A DNA stretch of 64,000 bases, from assembly GCA_041746105.1 (NCBI GenBank), contig JBGTHP010000032.1, positions 1 through 64,000 on the forward strand. The letters run 5' to 3'. The notes below the pieces were generated by a model that searched no databases, was not told the DNA's origin, and was given only the letters and a program-made list of their open reading frames with translations. This DNA is from JBFHRE01 sp041746105. Its GTDB lineage: Bacteria > Actinomycetota > Acidimicrobiia > Spongiisociales > ZC4RG35. Both the position numbers and the translations under genes were made by a program. Below, piece after piece: positions 1 through 9,100 of the stretch (position 1 is the first letter of the stretch; every line of letters starts with the position of its first letter).

Positions 1-1
1 C

Positions 2-1192
2 TTACTTCAAAATTTTGACGACTCTGCCGGCGCCGACAGTGCGACCACCCTCACGAATCGCGAACCGCAACCCCTCAACCATCGCGATCGGGTTGATCAA
101 CTGAACCGTCATCTCCGTATTATCGCCAGGCATCACCATCTGAGTCCCCTCAGGCAACGTCACCGCACCAGTCACATCCGTCGTCCGGAAATAAAACTGG
201 GGCCGATAACCAGCAAAAAACGGGTTATGCCGGCCACCCTCCTCCTTCGTCAACACATAAACCTGAGCCTCAAACTCGGTATGAGGAGTAATCGAACCAG
301 GCTTCGCCAACACCTGACCCCGCTCAACATCATCCTTACCCACACCCCGCAACAACACCCCAACATTGTCACCCGCACGACCCTCATCCAACAACTTCCG
401 GAACATCTCAATCCCAGTCGCCACCGACTTCTTCGTCGCCCGAATCCCAATAATCTCCACTTCCTCATTCACCTTGAGCACACCCTGCTCCACCCGACCA
501 GTAACCACCGTCCCCCGACCAGTAATACTGAAAACATCCTCAATCGGCATCAAAAACGGCTTATCCATATCCCGAGCCGGCTGCTCAACATACGAATCCA
601 CCGCATCCATCAACTCCATCACCCGATCAGCCCAACCAGAATCACCCTCCAACGCCAACAACGCCGAACCCCTCACCACCGGCACATCATCACCAGGAAA
701 CTCATACTCAGTCAGAAGATCCCGCACCTCCAACTCCACCAAATCCAACAACTCCTCATCATCAACCATGTCACACTTATTCAAAAACACGACAATCGCC
801 GGCACCCCCACCTGACGCGCCAACAACACATGCTCACGCGTCTGAGGCATCGGCCCATCAGTAGCCGAAACCACCAACACCGCACCATCAACCTGAGCAG
901 CACCCGTAATCATGTTCTTGATGTAATCAGCATGACCCGGCATATCCACATGCGCATAATGACGAGCCGCAGTCTCATACTCCACATGAGCAATCTGAAT
1001 CGTGATCCCCCGCTCACGCTCCTCCGGCGCCTTATCAATATTGTCAAACGACGTAAACGTATTCGACCCACCCACACGATCAGACAAAGTCTTAGTAATC
1101 GCCGCAGTCAAAGTCGTCTTCCCATGATCAATATGACCCATCGTCCCAATATTCACATGCGGCTTAGAACGCTCAAACTTCGCTTTACCCAT
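2..1192 (-). CDS. tuf: Elongation factor Tu
   Basis: GTPase that delivers aminoacyl-tRNA to the ribosomal A site. The 396-residue protein has the full family length, with the P-loop GHIDHGKT (residues 19-26), the switch-II motif DMPGH (83-87) and NKCD (138-141), followed by the two beta-barrel domains. ATG start with a GAGAGG element 9 nt upstream; it follows fusA by 41 bp with no obvious promoter, so it is probably co-transcribed in the str operon. Odd features: methionine replaces the usual cysteine in the DCPGH motif, and the coding strand is very poor in C and rich in G and T (for example about 5 C in 60 nt around 601-660), unlike fusA. The stop codon lies at the window edge, so any downstream gene is not visible. 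Confidence 0.98.
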   Translation of the reverse strand: MGKAKFERSKPHVNIGTMGHIDHGKTTLTAAITKTLSDRVGGSNTFTSFDNIDKAPEERERGITIQIAHVEYETAARHYAHVDMPGHADYIKNMITGAAQVDGAVLVVSATDGPMPQTREHVLLARQVGVPAIVVFLNKCDMVDDEELLDLVELEVRDLLTEYEFPGDDVPVVRGSALLALEGDSGWADRVMELMDAVDSYVEQPARDMDKPFLMPIEDVFSITGRGTVVTGRVEQGVLKVNEEVEIIGIRATKKSVATGIEMFRKLLDEGRAGDNVGVLLRGVGKDDVERGQVLAKPGSITPHTEFEAQVYVLTKEEGGRHNPFFAGYRPQFYFRTTDVTGAVTLPEGTQMVMPGDNTEMTVQLINPIAMVEGLRFAIREGGRTVGAGRVVKILK

Positions 1193-1233
1193 GGTCTCGA
1201 TCCTCTCGTGGTGTGTCTTGGACTGTTACTTGT

Positions 1234-3339
1234 TCAGGTGCCGCGGCGTGCCGAAACGATTTCTTCGGCAATGTTTCCGGGGACGTCCTGGTAGGAATGG
1301 AACTGCATTGAATAGGTGGCGCGACCTTGCGTCTTCGAACGCAGGTCGCCGACGTAGCCGAACATCTCCGACAACGGAACCAGGGCTTTGACCACTCTGG
1401 CGTTGCCTCGCTGGTTCATCGACTCGATCTGGCCACGACGGCTGTTCAGGTCGCCAATCACGTCACCCATGTAGTCCTCGGGGGTAACTACTTCGACCTC
1501 CATCACGGGTTCGAGGAGCTTGACTCCTGCCTTGCGGGCGGCTTCCTGCAAGGCCATTGAACCGGCGATCTTGAACGCCATCTCAGAAGAGTCGACATCG
1601 TGATAGGAACCGTCAACCAGCTTCGCCCTGACGTCGACCAGCGGGTAACCGGCGAGCACGCCGTTGTCTAGGGCGCCTTCGATCCCTTCGTCGACCGCCG
1701 GGATGAACTCACGTGGCACGCGCCCACCCTTGATCTCATCGACGAACTCATAGCCGCCGCCCGGACCCGTTGGCTCCAGATCGATGACAACGTGTGCGTA
1801 CTGACCTTTTCCACCGGTCTGCTTCACGTAGCGCAGCTCGACCTTCGAGACCGCCTGCTTGATCGTTTCGCGATAGGCGACCTGGGGCTTTCCAACATTG
1901 GCAACGACCTTGAACTCACGAACGAGGCGATCCACGAGGATCTCGAGGTGGAGTTCACCCATCCCGGCGATGATCGTCTGGCCGGTTTCCTCGTCGGTCC
2001 TGACCAGGAAGGTCGGATCTTCTTCTGCGAGTTTGGTCAGCGATTCTCCCAGCCGTTCGTCGTCGGCCTTGGACTTTGGCTCGATTGCGACAGAAATGAC
2101 CGGTGCCGGGAACTGCATAGATTCCAGCTGGATCTCGGAACTGCCGTCCGACAGGGTGTCTCCGGTTCTGACGTTCTTGAGCCCGACTGCTGCGACGATG
2201 TCGCCGGTGAAGACGTGATCGATGTCCTCACGATGATTGGCGTGCATCCGTAGGAGTCGTCCCAGACGTTCCTTGTTGCCGGAAGTGGTGTTCACCACGG
2301 ATTCGCCCTTGGCGGCGTGGCCAGAATAGACCCTGAAGTACGTGAGCTTGCCCACGTGCGGATCGGACATGATTTTGAAGGCGAGCGCCGAGAAGGGCTC
2401 CGTGTCGTCGGCGGCCCTCTCGAGTTTGACCTCTTCATCCCCAGGCCGGTAGCCGACGGTCGGTGGGAGATCGACAGGGCTCGGCAAATATTCGACAACG
2501 GCGTCGAGCAGCAGCTGAACGCCTTTGTTCTTGAATGCCGACCCACAAAAGACGGGGGTGAAGAGGTGGTGAAGAGTTCCCTTGCGGACCGCCGCTTTGA
2601 TCTCGTCGACCGAGATATCCAGATCCTCGAGATACTTCTCGAGCATCTTCTCATCGGCCTCGGCTGCCGTCTCGATCAGTCGAGCCCGATACTCATTGGC
2701 CTTCTCAACCATGTCTGCGGGGATCTCGGCGATGTCCCACTGTTTTCCGTCGTCGCCCCTCCAGATGTGGGCGCGCATATCCACCAGATCGACGACGCCG
2801 AGGAAGTCTCCCTCCACGCCAATCGGAAGCTGCATCACCAGCGGGGTGACGGCAAGCCGATCGACGATCGAGTCGATGTCTGCATAGAAGTCGGCGCCTG
2901 TGCGGTCGAGTTTGTTGATGAAGCAGATTCGGGGAACGCCGTAGCGATCGGCCTGGCGCCACACCGTCTCCGACTGGGGCTCGACACCGGCCACGCCGTC
3001 GAACACCGCTACCGCCCCGTCGAGCACCCTGAGGCTTCGTTCGACTTCGACTGTGAAGTCGACGTGGCCAGGAGTGTCGATGATGTTGATGTTGTGGTCG
3101 TGCCAGATACAGGTGGTTGCGGCCGAGGTGATGGTGATCCCTCGCTCCTGCTCCTGTTCCATCCAGTCCATCGTGGCTGCGCCCTCGTGGACCTCACCGA
3201 TCTTGTAGTTCTTACCGGTGTAATAGAGGATGCGCTCGGTGAGCGTGGTTTTGCCTGCATCGATGTGGGCCATGATCCCGATATTCCGGGTCCGGCTCAG
3301 CGGCACCGTGCGCAGGTGCGACAGCGCGTTGTTACTCAT
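1234..3339 (-). CDS. fusA: Elongation factor G
   Basis: Ribosomal translocase GTPase, 701 residues, normal length. The N-terminal P-loop AHIDAGKTT, the switch region with RGITI, DTPGHVDF and NKLDR are all present, followed by the usual domains II-V through the C terminus (YSMQFHSYQDVP). It lies between rpsG and tuf on the same strand, the standard str-operon order rpsL-rpsG-fusA-tuf. ATG start with GGAG about 10 nt upstream. Codon use is C-ending and GC-rich, in contrast to the adjacent tuf. Confidence 0.98.
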   Translation of the reverse strand: MSNNALSHLRTVPLSRTRNIGIMAHIDAGKTTLTERILYYTGKNYKIGEVHEGAATMDWMEQEQERGITITSAATTCIWHDHNINIIDTPGHVDFTVEVERSLRVLDGAVAVFDGVAGVEPQSETVWRQADRYGVPRICFINKLDRTGADFYADIDSIVDRLAVTPLVMQLPIGVEGDFLGVVDLVDMRAHIWRGDDGKQWDIAEIPADMVEKANEYRARLIETAAEADEKMLEKYLEDLDISVDEIKAAVRKGTLHHLFTPVFCGSAFKNKGVQLLLDAVVEYLPSPVDLPPTVGYRPGDEEVKLERAADDTEPFSALAFKIMSDPHVGKLTYFRVYSGHAAKGESVVNTTSGNKERLGRLLRMHANHREDIDHVFTGDIVAAVGLKNVRTGDTLSDGSSEIQLESMQFPAPVISVAIEPKSKADDERLGESLTKLAEEDPTFLVRTDEETGQTIIAGMGELHLEILVDRLVREFKVVANVGKPQVAYRETIKQAVSKVELRYVKQTGGKGQYAHVVIDLEPTGPGGGYEFVDEIKGGRVPREFIPAVDEGIEGALDNGVLAGYPLVDVRAKLVDGSYHDVDSSEMAFKIAGSMALQEAARKAGVKLLEPVMEVEVVTPEDYMGDVIGDLNSRRGQIESMNQRGNARVVKALVPLSEMFGYVGDLRSKTQGRATYSMQFHSYQDVPGNIAEEIVSARRGT

Positions 3340-3399
3340 CTCTCTCTACTCCGGTCGTTATGCACTTGTCAGGATCGACGGGTCAGAACCCGGCGATGC

Positions 3400-3867
3400 T
3401 CACCAGCGGTAGTGGGCGAAAGCCTTGTTGGACTCCGCCATCTTGTGAATGTCTTCTTTTCGTTTCATGGCCGCGCCCGCATTGTTGGACGCATCCATGA
3501 TCTCGTTTGCCAGACGAGCCGACATCGTCGGCTCCTTGCGCTTTCGGGCGTATCCCACCAACCAGCGAATGGCCAGCGCGGTCGAACGCCGAGGCGAAAC
3601 CTCGACCGGCACCTGGTAGTTGGAACCACCGACGCGGCGCGAACGAACCTCGACTGAAGGGCGTAGGTTGTCGACGGCTCGCTTCAGGACGTTTACCGGA
3701 TCCTGATTCGAACGCCGCTCGACCACTTCGAGGGCGTCGTACACGATCGAACGGGCGACGTCCTTCTTGCCTTTCCAAAGCACCTTGTTGATGACCTGGC
3801 TGACGAGAACGCTTCTGAACACCGGATCCGGATCGATACGACGTTTTTGAGCTGGGGCGCGACGCAT
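3400..3867 (-). CDS. rpsG: 30S ribosomal protein S7
   Basis: Primary 16S rRNA-binding protein that nucleates assembly of the 30S head. The 155-residue length is typical. It begins with the characteristic MRRAPAQKR segment and contains the conserved RVGGSNYQVP loop and the RWLVGYARKR helix. It starts 1 bp after the rpsL stop codon, so the two are translationally coupled; 60 bp separate it from fusA. Confidence 0.98.
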   Translation of the reverse strand: MRRAPAQKRRIDPDPVFRSVLVSQVINKVLWKGKKDVARSIVYDALEVVERRSNQDPVNVLKRAVDNLRPSVEVRSRRVGGSNYQVPVEVSPRRSTALAIRWLVGYARKRKEPTMSARLANEIMDASNNAGAAMKRKEDIHKMAESNKAFAHYRW

Positions 3868-3868
3868 G

Positions 3869-4243
3869 TCAGCCCTTCACTTTCTTGGTGCCGTAGCGTG
3901 AACGAGCCTTCTGGCGGTTCTTGACACCTGACGCGTCGAGCGTGCCGCGAATGACCTTGTATCGGACTCCCGGAAGGTCACGAACTCGCCCTCCGCGAAC
4001 GAGGACGATCGAGTGCTCCTGGAGGTTGTGGCCTTCGCCGGGGATATAGGCGGTGATTTCGACCCCGGACGACAAACGGACGCGGCACACCTTGCGCAAA
4101 GCCGAGTTCGGCTTCTTGGGCGTCACGGTATAGACCCGAGTGCACACACCCCGGCGCTGCGGAGCCCCGGCGAGGCCGGCGGTTTTGGTCTTCTTCTTCT
4201 TTGGCTTCCTGCCCTCGCGGACAAGCTGCTCAATCGTTGGCAT
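3869..4243 (-). CDS. rpsL: 30S ribosomal protein S12
   Basis: Decoding-centre protein. I take the start at the ATG giving MPTIEQLVREG, because the resulting 124 residues match the family length; an upstream in-frame extension exists but carries no S12 sequence and would cover the promoter. The conserved TPKKPNSALRK loop keeps Lys43. The second streptomycin loop reads GGRVRDLPGVRY, so residue 88 is Arg (codon CGT at 3980-3982) where Mycobacterium and E. coli have Lys. It is the first gene of the str operon and lies about 150 nt downstream of the proposed transcription start. Confidence 0.97.
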   Translation of the reverse strand: MPTIEQLVREGRKPKKKKTKTAGLAGAPQRRGVCTRVYTVTPKKPNSALRKVCRVRLSSGVEITAYIPGEGHNLQEHSIVLVRGGRVRDLPGVRYKVIRGTLDASGVKNRQKARSRYGTKKVKG

Positions 4244-4552
4244 AGTGCTCCTCGAGCGATGGATCGTTGCGACCTCTCGGTGCGCAGAATCCATGGTTAC
4301 AACCACAAATCTGTTCTTCAATCCCGACGGCGAACCACACTCAGAGGTGTTGGGGAGCCTCAAGACGCGCAGTCGAAAGCCGAAGCACAACTGCGGGACG
4401 CGAGTATAGGGAGGACCGCCAGGGTGGTCAAAAGCCATGAGCTCTGGGTTACCGACTGCTCGCCCCGAGGTCGAAAAGGCGGGCAAACCCGTCGTGACCA
4501 GCGATTGACCACGTGGAGCATCGCCGGCGTTGGGCGACGGCTCGCCCCAGAC
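4244..4552. other. Non-coding region upstream of rpsL
   Basis: About 309 bp with no supportable gene. It holds the str promoter and the rpsL leader. Open frames that cross it on either strand lack recognisable protein sequence. No clear intrinsic terminator for the membrane protein gene was found here. Confidence 0.6.
4403..4431 (-). promoter_or_regulatory. Sigma-70-type promoter of the str operon
   Basis: On the minus strand TTGACC (4431-4426) and TATACT (4408-4403) are separated by exactly 17 nt. Transcription would start near 4396 and leave a leader of about 150 nt before rpsL, room for regulation of ribosomal protein synthesis. This is the only strong promoter-like pair I see between the membrane protein gene and rpsL. 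Confidence 0.65.
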
Positions 4553-5755
4553 TCAGTGCGCCCGGTCCGTCTCCCTCAGCCAGATGGCGGTTCGGGTCGG
4601 CTCCACTGTGTCGCCGACAACGAGCTCCAGGTCATCGCAGATCGTCGAGAGGTCGACGTGATCACGGAGCTGAGCTGCGAAGTCGTCGACAACTCGTCCT
4701 GCGTTGTATCGAGCGCGGTTGAATCTACGGTCGATGATCCGCTGCGCCCACCGGCGGATCGGCGAAAAGGCAGCGGCGGCGGTGAGGGTGGAGGCGGCGA
4801 TCACGAAATCGTTGGAACCACCGAATGTCTGAGCGAGAACGAGCACAGGAATCACATAAATGAGACCGACCAGGACGGCGACTGTCGCGTATGTGAGCGT
4901 TCGGGAGACGATCTTGTCGATGGAGTAGAGGCGGTACTTCAGAATCGACACCATGAAAGATGCTGGAACGAGGAGGTAGCCGGCAACCAGGAGCAGCCAG
5001 ACAGGGTGGTCGTCGTGTCCGGCAATGAGCGAAGCGGTGATGCCCATGGCCAGGGTCGCCCCCACATAAACGAATGCCCAGACCACCCACCGATATTGCA
5101 GCTGTTCCTGTGACCGGGCACGCCGGTAGCGGCGCACGAAGTCTCCGAGGACCAGCGGCAGCATCACCAGTGGCACAACAAATGCGGCTGCGCCCACAGC
5201 GCCGGGCACGACACCGAATGGAATCGGGCTTTCTACCGTCCCTTCGACAACCGGGATGTCTTCCCGAAAGAAGATCAATAAGACCGCGATGGTGTTGATG
5301 GCGAAGACTGCCCAAGGAAAACGCCGCTCCTGTTTAGGGCGCTCGGCGAGCCGGTTGGGGAACACGAGGATCAGGCCCGCCCAAACCGCCCAGAACAGCC
5401 CCTGGGTCGACACGTAAGTGAGCCACGCCCACCATTCGCCGGCAGGTGTCGTCGGGTCGATCTCCGGAGCAAACGAGAAGTTGAAGCCGACCGCGAGATG
5501 ACAGAGCACCCATCCGACCGGGTGCCAATCGGATCGGAGGAGGACGATGACTCCCGGAACCAGGTAAACCAGGCCTGCCACCACCGGGAATATCCAGAAC
5601 CCGCCGTCACGCTCCCAGTTGAGGCTCTCGGCGAAAGGATTGAGGAGGGCGAGCATCGACAGGCCGACGACAATGAGTATGAGAGCCATCAGTGCGGTGT
5701 AACGAAAAGCCATGCGCGCAGGACTCGCCGTGACACCGGCGCCCTGAGACTTCAT
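4553..5755 (-). CDS. Multi-pass membrane protein resembling the sensor half of a histidine kinase
   Basis: About 400 residues with roughly ten hydrophobic segments, then a cytoplasmic tail containing RRFNRARYNAGRVVDDF and an LxxIxxDLELVV stretch. In actinobacterial sensor kinases such a tail links a membrane sensor module to GAF and kinase domains. Here the protein stops just after it (AIWLRETD), with no H-box or ATPase domain, so it would be a stand-alone sensor or transporter-like protein. Start is uncertain: ATG at 5755 is used here, ATG at 5713 and TTG at 5833 (with AGGA upstream) are alternatives. It sits between the rpoC terminator and the str promoter, interrupting the usual rpoBC-rpsL neighbourhood. 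Confidence 0.75.
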   Translation of the reverse strand: MKSQGAGVTASPARMAFRYTALMALILIVVGLSMLALLNPFAESLNWERDGGFWIFPVVAGLVYLVPGVIVLLRSDWHPVGWVLCHLAVGFNFSFAPEIDPTTPAGEWWAWLTYVSTQGLFWAVWAGLILVFPNRLAERPKQERRFPWAVFAINTIAVLLIFFREDIPVVEGTVESPIPFGVVPGAVGAAAFVVPLVMLPLVLGDFVRRYRRARSQEQLQYRWVVWAFVYVGATLAMGITASLIAGHDDHPVWLLLVAGYLLVPASFMVSILKYRLYSIDKIVSRTLTYATVAVLVGLIYVIPVLVLAQTFGGSNDFVIAASTLTAAAAFSPIRRWAQRIIDRRFNRARYNAGRVVDDFAAQLRDHVDLSTICDDLELVVGDTVEPTRTAIWLRETDRAH

Positions 5756-5833
5756 CGATGAACTGAACGGCTGAATGCGAGGAGCAGGACCGGTTCGGGC
5801 TGGTGGGGCCGACTCATGCCGGAAGCCCGGCAA

Positions 5834-6108
5834 AGCGTCCTGTTGGTACTGGCGTATCGCCCGTGGTGGGCTGTGTGCAGACTGCGCACTCGAAACAAGG
5901 CCAATGTGGGACCTTCGGCGACGCTGTCCATATGCACAGTGAATCAGCGGTCCGTCACGAGAACGTTACGAGGTGACTGTGACGCGGGCCGGCGCGCACG
6001 ATTCGTTTTGGTATCGATCGATACGATTATTGGACCTGATGGACGATGGGGTGGGTCTGGTAATCGCAGACCAGGACCGGCGACTCCGGGTTCATGGTCC
6101 CGAATCAA
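5834..6108. other. Intergenic region with a 14-bp palindrome
   Basis: No gene is supported between the membrane protein gene and the rpoC terminator. It contains a perfect 14-bp palindrome, GTATCGATCGATAC, at 6011-6024, flanked by AT-rich sequence. This could be an operator for the membrane gene; no convincing -35/-10 pair was found. Confidence 0.5.
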
Positions 6109-6140
6109 ATGGGGTCGGATCCCTCGAGATCCGACCCCAT
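6109..6140 (-). terminator. Intrinsic-type terminator after rpoC
   Basis: A perfect 12-bp inverted repeat (ATGGGGTCGGAT and its complement) encloses an 8-nt loop. It lies 18 bp beyond the rpoC stop codon. On the minus strand it is followed by TTTGATT, a short T-containing run rather than a full U tract. It is well placed to end the rpoBC transcript. Confidence 0.75.
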
Positions 6141-6158
6141 CTTCGAGCCTTTGCCAAC

Positions 6159-9100
6159 TCACTCTTCGGAGTCGTCGGCTTCCGCATCGTCACTTCGCTT
6201 CTGGGCACCGAGCGAGGCGAGCCACTCCGCCGGATTGTCGGGAAGTCCCTCGTCGACCGAGCGGGCCGGAGCCTCGCCCCCGAGGAACCCGAGAGCGGCG
6301 ACCGTGGTCGCACCAGGGAGTGCCGGCTGCAACATCTGGTATTCGGTCGAACCGGTTCCGGCGGGAATCAGCCGGCCGATGATCACGTTCTCCTTGAGAC
6401 CGCGCATGTAATCGGATCTCGACTGGATGGCGGCATCGGTGAGGACTCTGGTGGTCTCCTGGAACGATGCAGCCGACAGCCACGAATCCGTCGCCAGGGA
6501 CGCCTTGGTGATACCCATCAGCTCGGAGCGGCCCTCCGCCGGGACCTTGCCGTCCTGGACCAATTCACGGTTGGCGGCCCGGAACGTCTGGTCCTCGACC
6601 AACTCGGCGGGCAGGAAACCAGAATCGTTGTTCGAAACGACCCTGATCCGCTTGAGCATCTGACGGACGATCAGTTCGATGTGTTTGTCGTGGATTTCCA
6701 CGCCCTGGGAACGGTAGACCTCTTGTACCTGGTCGACCAGGTACTGCTGCGCGGCGCGGACGCCGCGGATCTCGAGCACTTCCTTGGGGTCCAACGGTCC
6801 TTCTGTGAGCTGTGCGCCGGCCTCGATGACGTCGCCGTCGGCAACACGAAGGCGGGCTCGACGAGATACCGGGTAGGCAACCTCGCCTTCCTTTCCTTCG
6901 ATGATGATCCTGCGGCCTTCCTCGTCCTCGACTACACGAACGGGGCCCGCGAGTTCGGACAGGATCGCCTTGCCCTTGGGGGCGCGGGCTTCGAACAGCT
7001 CGACAACTCGGGGGAGTCCATGGGTGATGTCCTCTCCGGCAACACCACCGGTGTGGAACGTGCGCATCGTCAGCTGGGTACCAGGCTCACCAATCGATTG
7101 AGCGGCCATGATCCCAACGGCCTCACCGAGCTCAACCGGTTTTCCGGTTGCCAGCGACAGGCCGTAGCACTGCTGGCAGACGCCGAGAAGCGCGTCACAG
7201 GTGAGGACAGAGCGGACCCTGACGGTTCCGATCTCGACAGCCTTGGCCTCGACGGCAATCAAGGCCTTGGTTCCGATCATCGTCCCGGCACGAAGTTTCA
7301 CGCCGTCGGACGCCTCGACCAGGCTCCGCTCGATTTTCACGTCGTCGGCGAGCACACGGCCGTAGATCCGTGAACGCAGATTTCGGATGGGGCGCCCGCG
7401 ATCGTCAAGGAGACCGATCTTGATCCCTTTGTCTGTCTCGCAGTCGGCCTCGTTGGTGATGAGCTCCTGGCTCACGTCCACGAGACGACGGGTCAGGTAA
7501 CCGGAGTCGGCGGTGCGTAATGCGGTGTCTGCCAATCCCTTGCGAGCACCGTGGGTGGAGATGAAGTACTCCAGCACGGAAAGCCCTTCGCGGAAGTTGG
7601 AGATGATGGGCCGCGGGATGATGTCACCCTTCGGGTTGGCCACCAGTCCACGCATTCCGGCGATCTGACGGACCTGCATGATGTTTCCACGGGCCCCTGA
7701 TCCGATCATCATGTCGATCGAGTTGAACTTCTCGGTCTTCATGTTCGCTTCCATCGCGTCCTTGACCCGATCGGTCGCCTCGGTCCAGATTTCGATCAGC
7801 TCCTGGCGCCGCTCGTCGTCTGTGACAACACCCTTCTGATAGAGAGCTTGGACCTTGTCGGCCCTGACCTCGTACTCCTCCAGTATCTGCGCCTTGTTCG
7901 GGGGTGTTTTCACGTCATCGAGAGCGATGGTGAGACCCGCCTTGGTTGCGTAGTGGAATCCGAGCGTCTTTATGTTGTCGAGGGTCTCGGCAACGTCGGA
8001 CCGTGGAAACCATTCGATGATGGTTTCGATCAGTTTGCCGATGTCGGTTTTCAGAATGATCGAGTTGACGTACGGGAAGCTCTCTGGAAGTGCGCCATTG
8101 AACAACGCCCTTCCGAGGGTGGTGTCGAACAGTTTGGTCCCGTCGACCGCCTCCTCTGTGAGCAGATCACCGAGGATTCCCTTGAAGTCGGAGTGCAACT
8201 GAGGGTCGCCTGCGATCGCCCCGAGACGGATCCTGATCGGCGCATGTAGGGCCAAATCTCCGCCGTCGTACGCCATGAACGCCTCGTCTACGGAAACGAA
8301 GTTGCGTCCAAAGCCCTTGGCGTCATCAACCAACTCCGACAGGTAATAAACACCGATGACCATGTCCTGTGAGGGAGTCACGATCGGGCGGCCCGATGCC
8401 GGGCGCAAGACGTTGTTGGTCGACAACATCAGAATCCTGGCCTCGGCCTGGGCTTCGGCCGACAGCGGCAGATGGACCGCCATCTGATCGCCGTCGAAGT
8501 CTGCGTTGAAGGCCTCACACACCAATGGATGGATCTGAATCGCCTTACCCTCGACCAGGACCGGCTCGAAAGCCTGGATTCCGAGACGGTGCAAGGTGGG
8601 AGCACGGTTCAACAGGACGGGATGTTCCTGGATAACTTCACCGAGGACGTCCCATACCTGGGGACGCTGCCGCTCGACCATCCTCTTGGCCGATTTGATG
8701 TTCTGGGCGATGTCCAGATCAACCAGACGCTTCATCACGAATGGCTTGAACAGCTCGAGCGCCATGATCTTGGGCAGGCCGCACTGGCTCAGTTTGAGCT
8801 GCGGACCGACCACTATGACCGACCGGCCGGAGTAGTCCACCCGTTTTCCGAGGAGGTTCTGACGGAATCGGCCTTGCTTTCCCTTGAGCATGTCCGAGAG
8901 TGACTTGAGAGCGCGGTTGCCCGGTCCTGTGACGGCGCGGCCTCTGCGACCGTTGTCGAATAGGGCATCGACTGCCTCCTGCAACATTCGCTTCTCGTTG
9001 TTGACGATGATCTCGGGCGCACCGAGGTCGAGGAGTCGCTTGAGTCGGTTGTTGCGGTTGATCACACGCCGATAGAGATCGTTCAAGTCAGAGGTTGCAA

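Noticed and set aside
227..1294. A 355-codon plus-strand frame over tuf
   Set aside because: Result of the extreme base skew of tuf; the product is low-complexity His/Arg/Thr-rich and unlike a real protein.
2317..3657. A 446-codon plus-strand frame over fusA and rpsG
   Set aside because: Antisense shadow of two well-identified genes, no family similarity.
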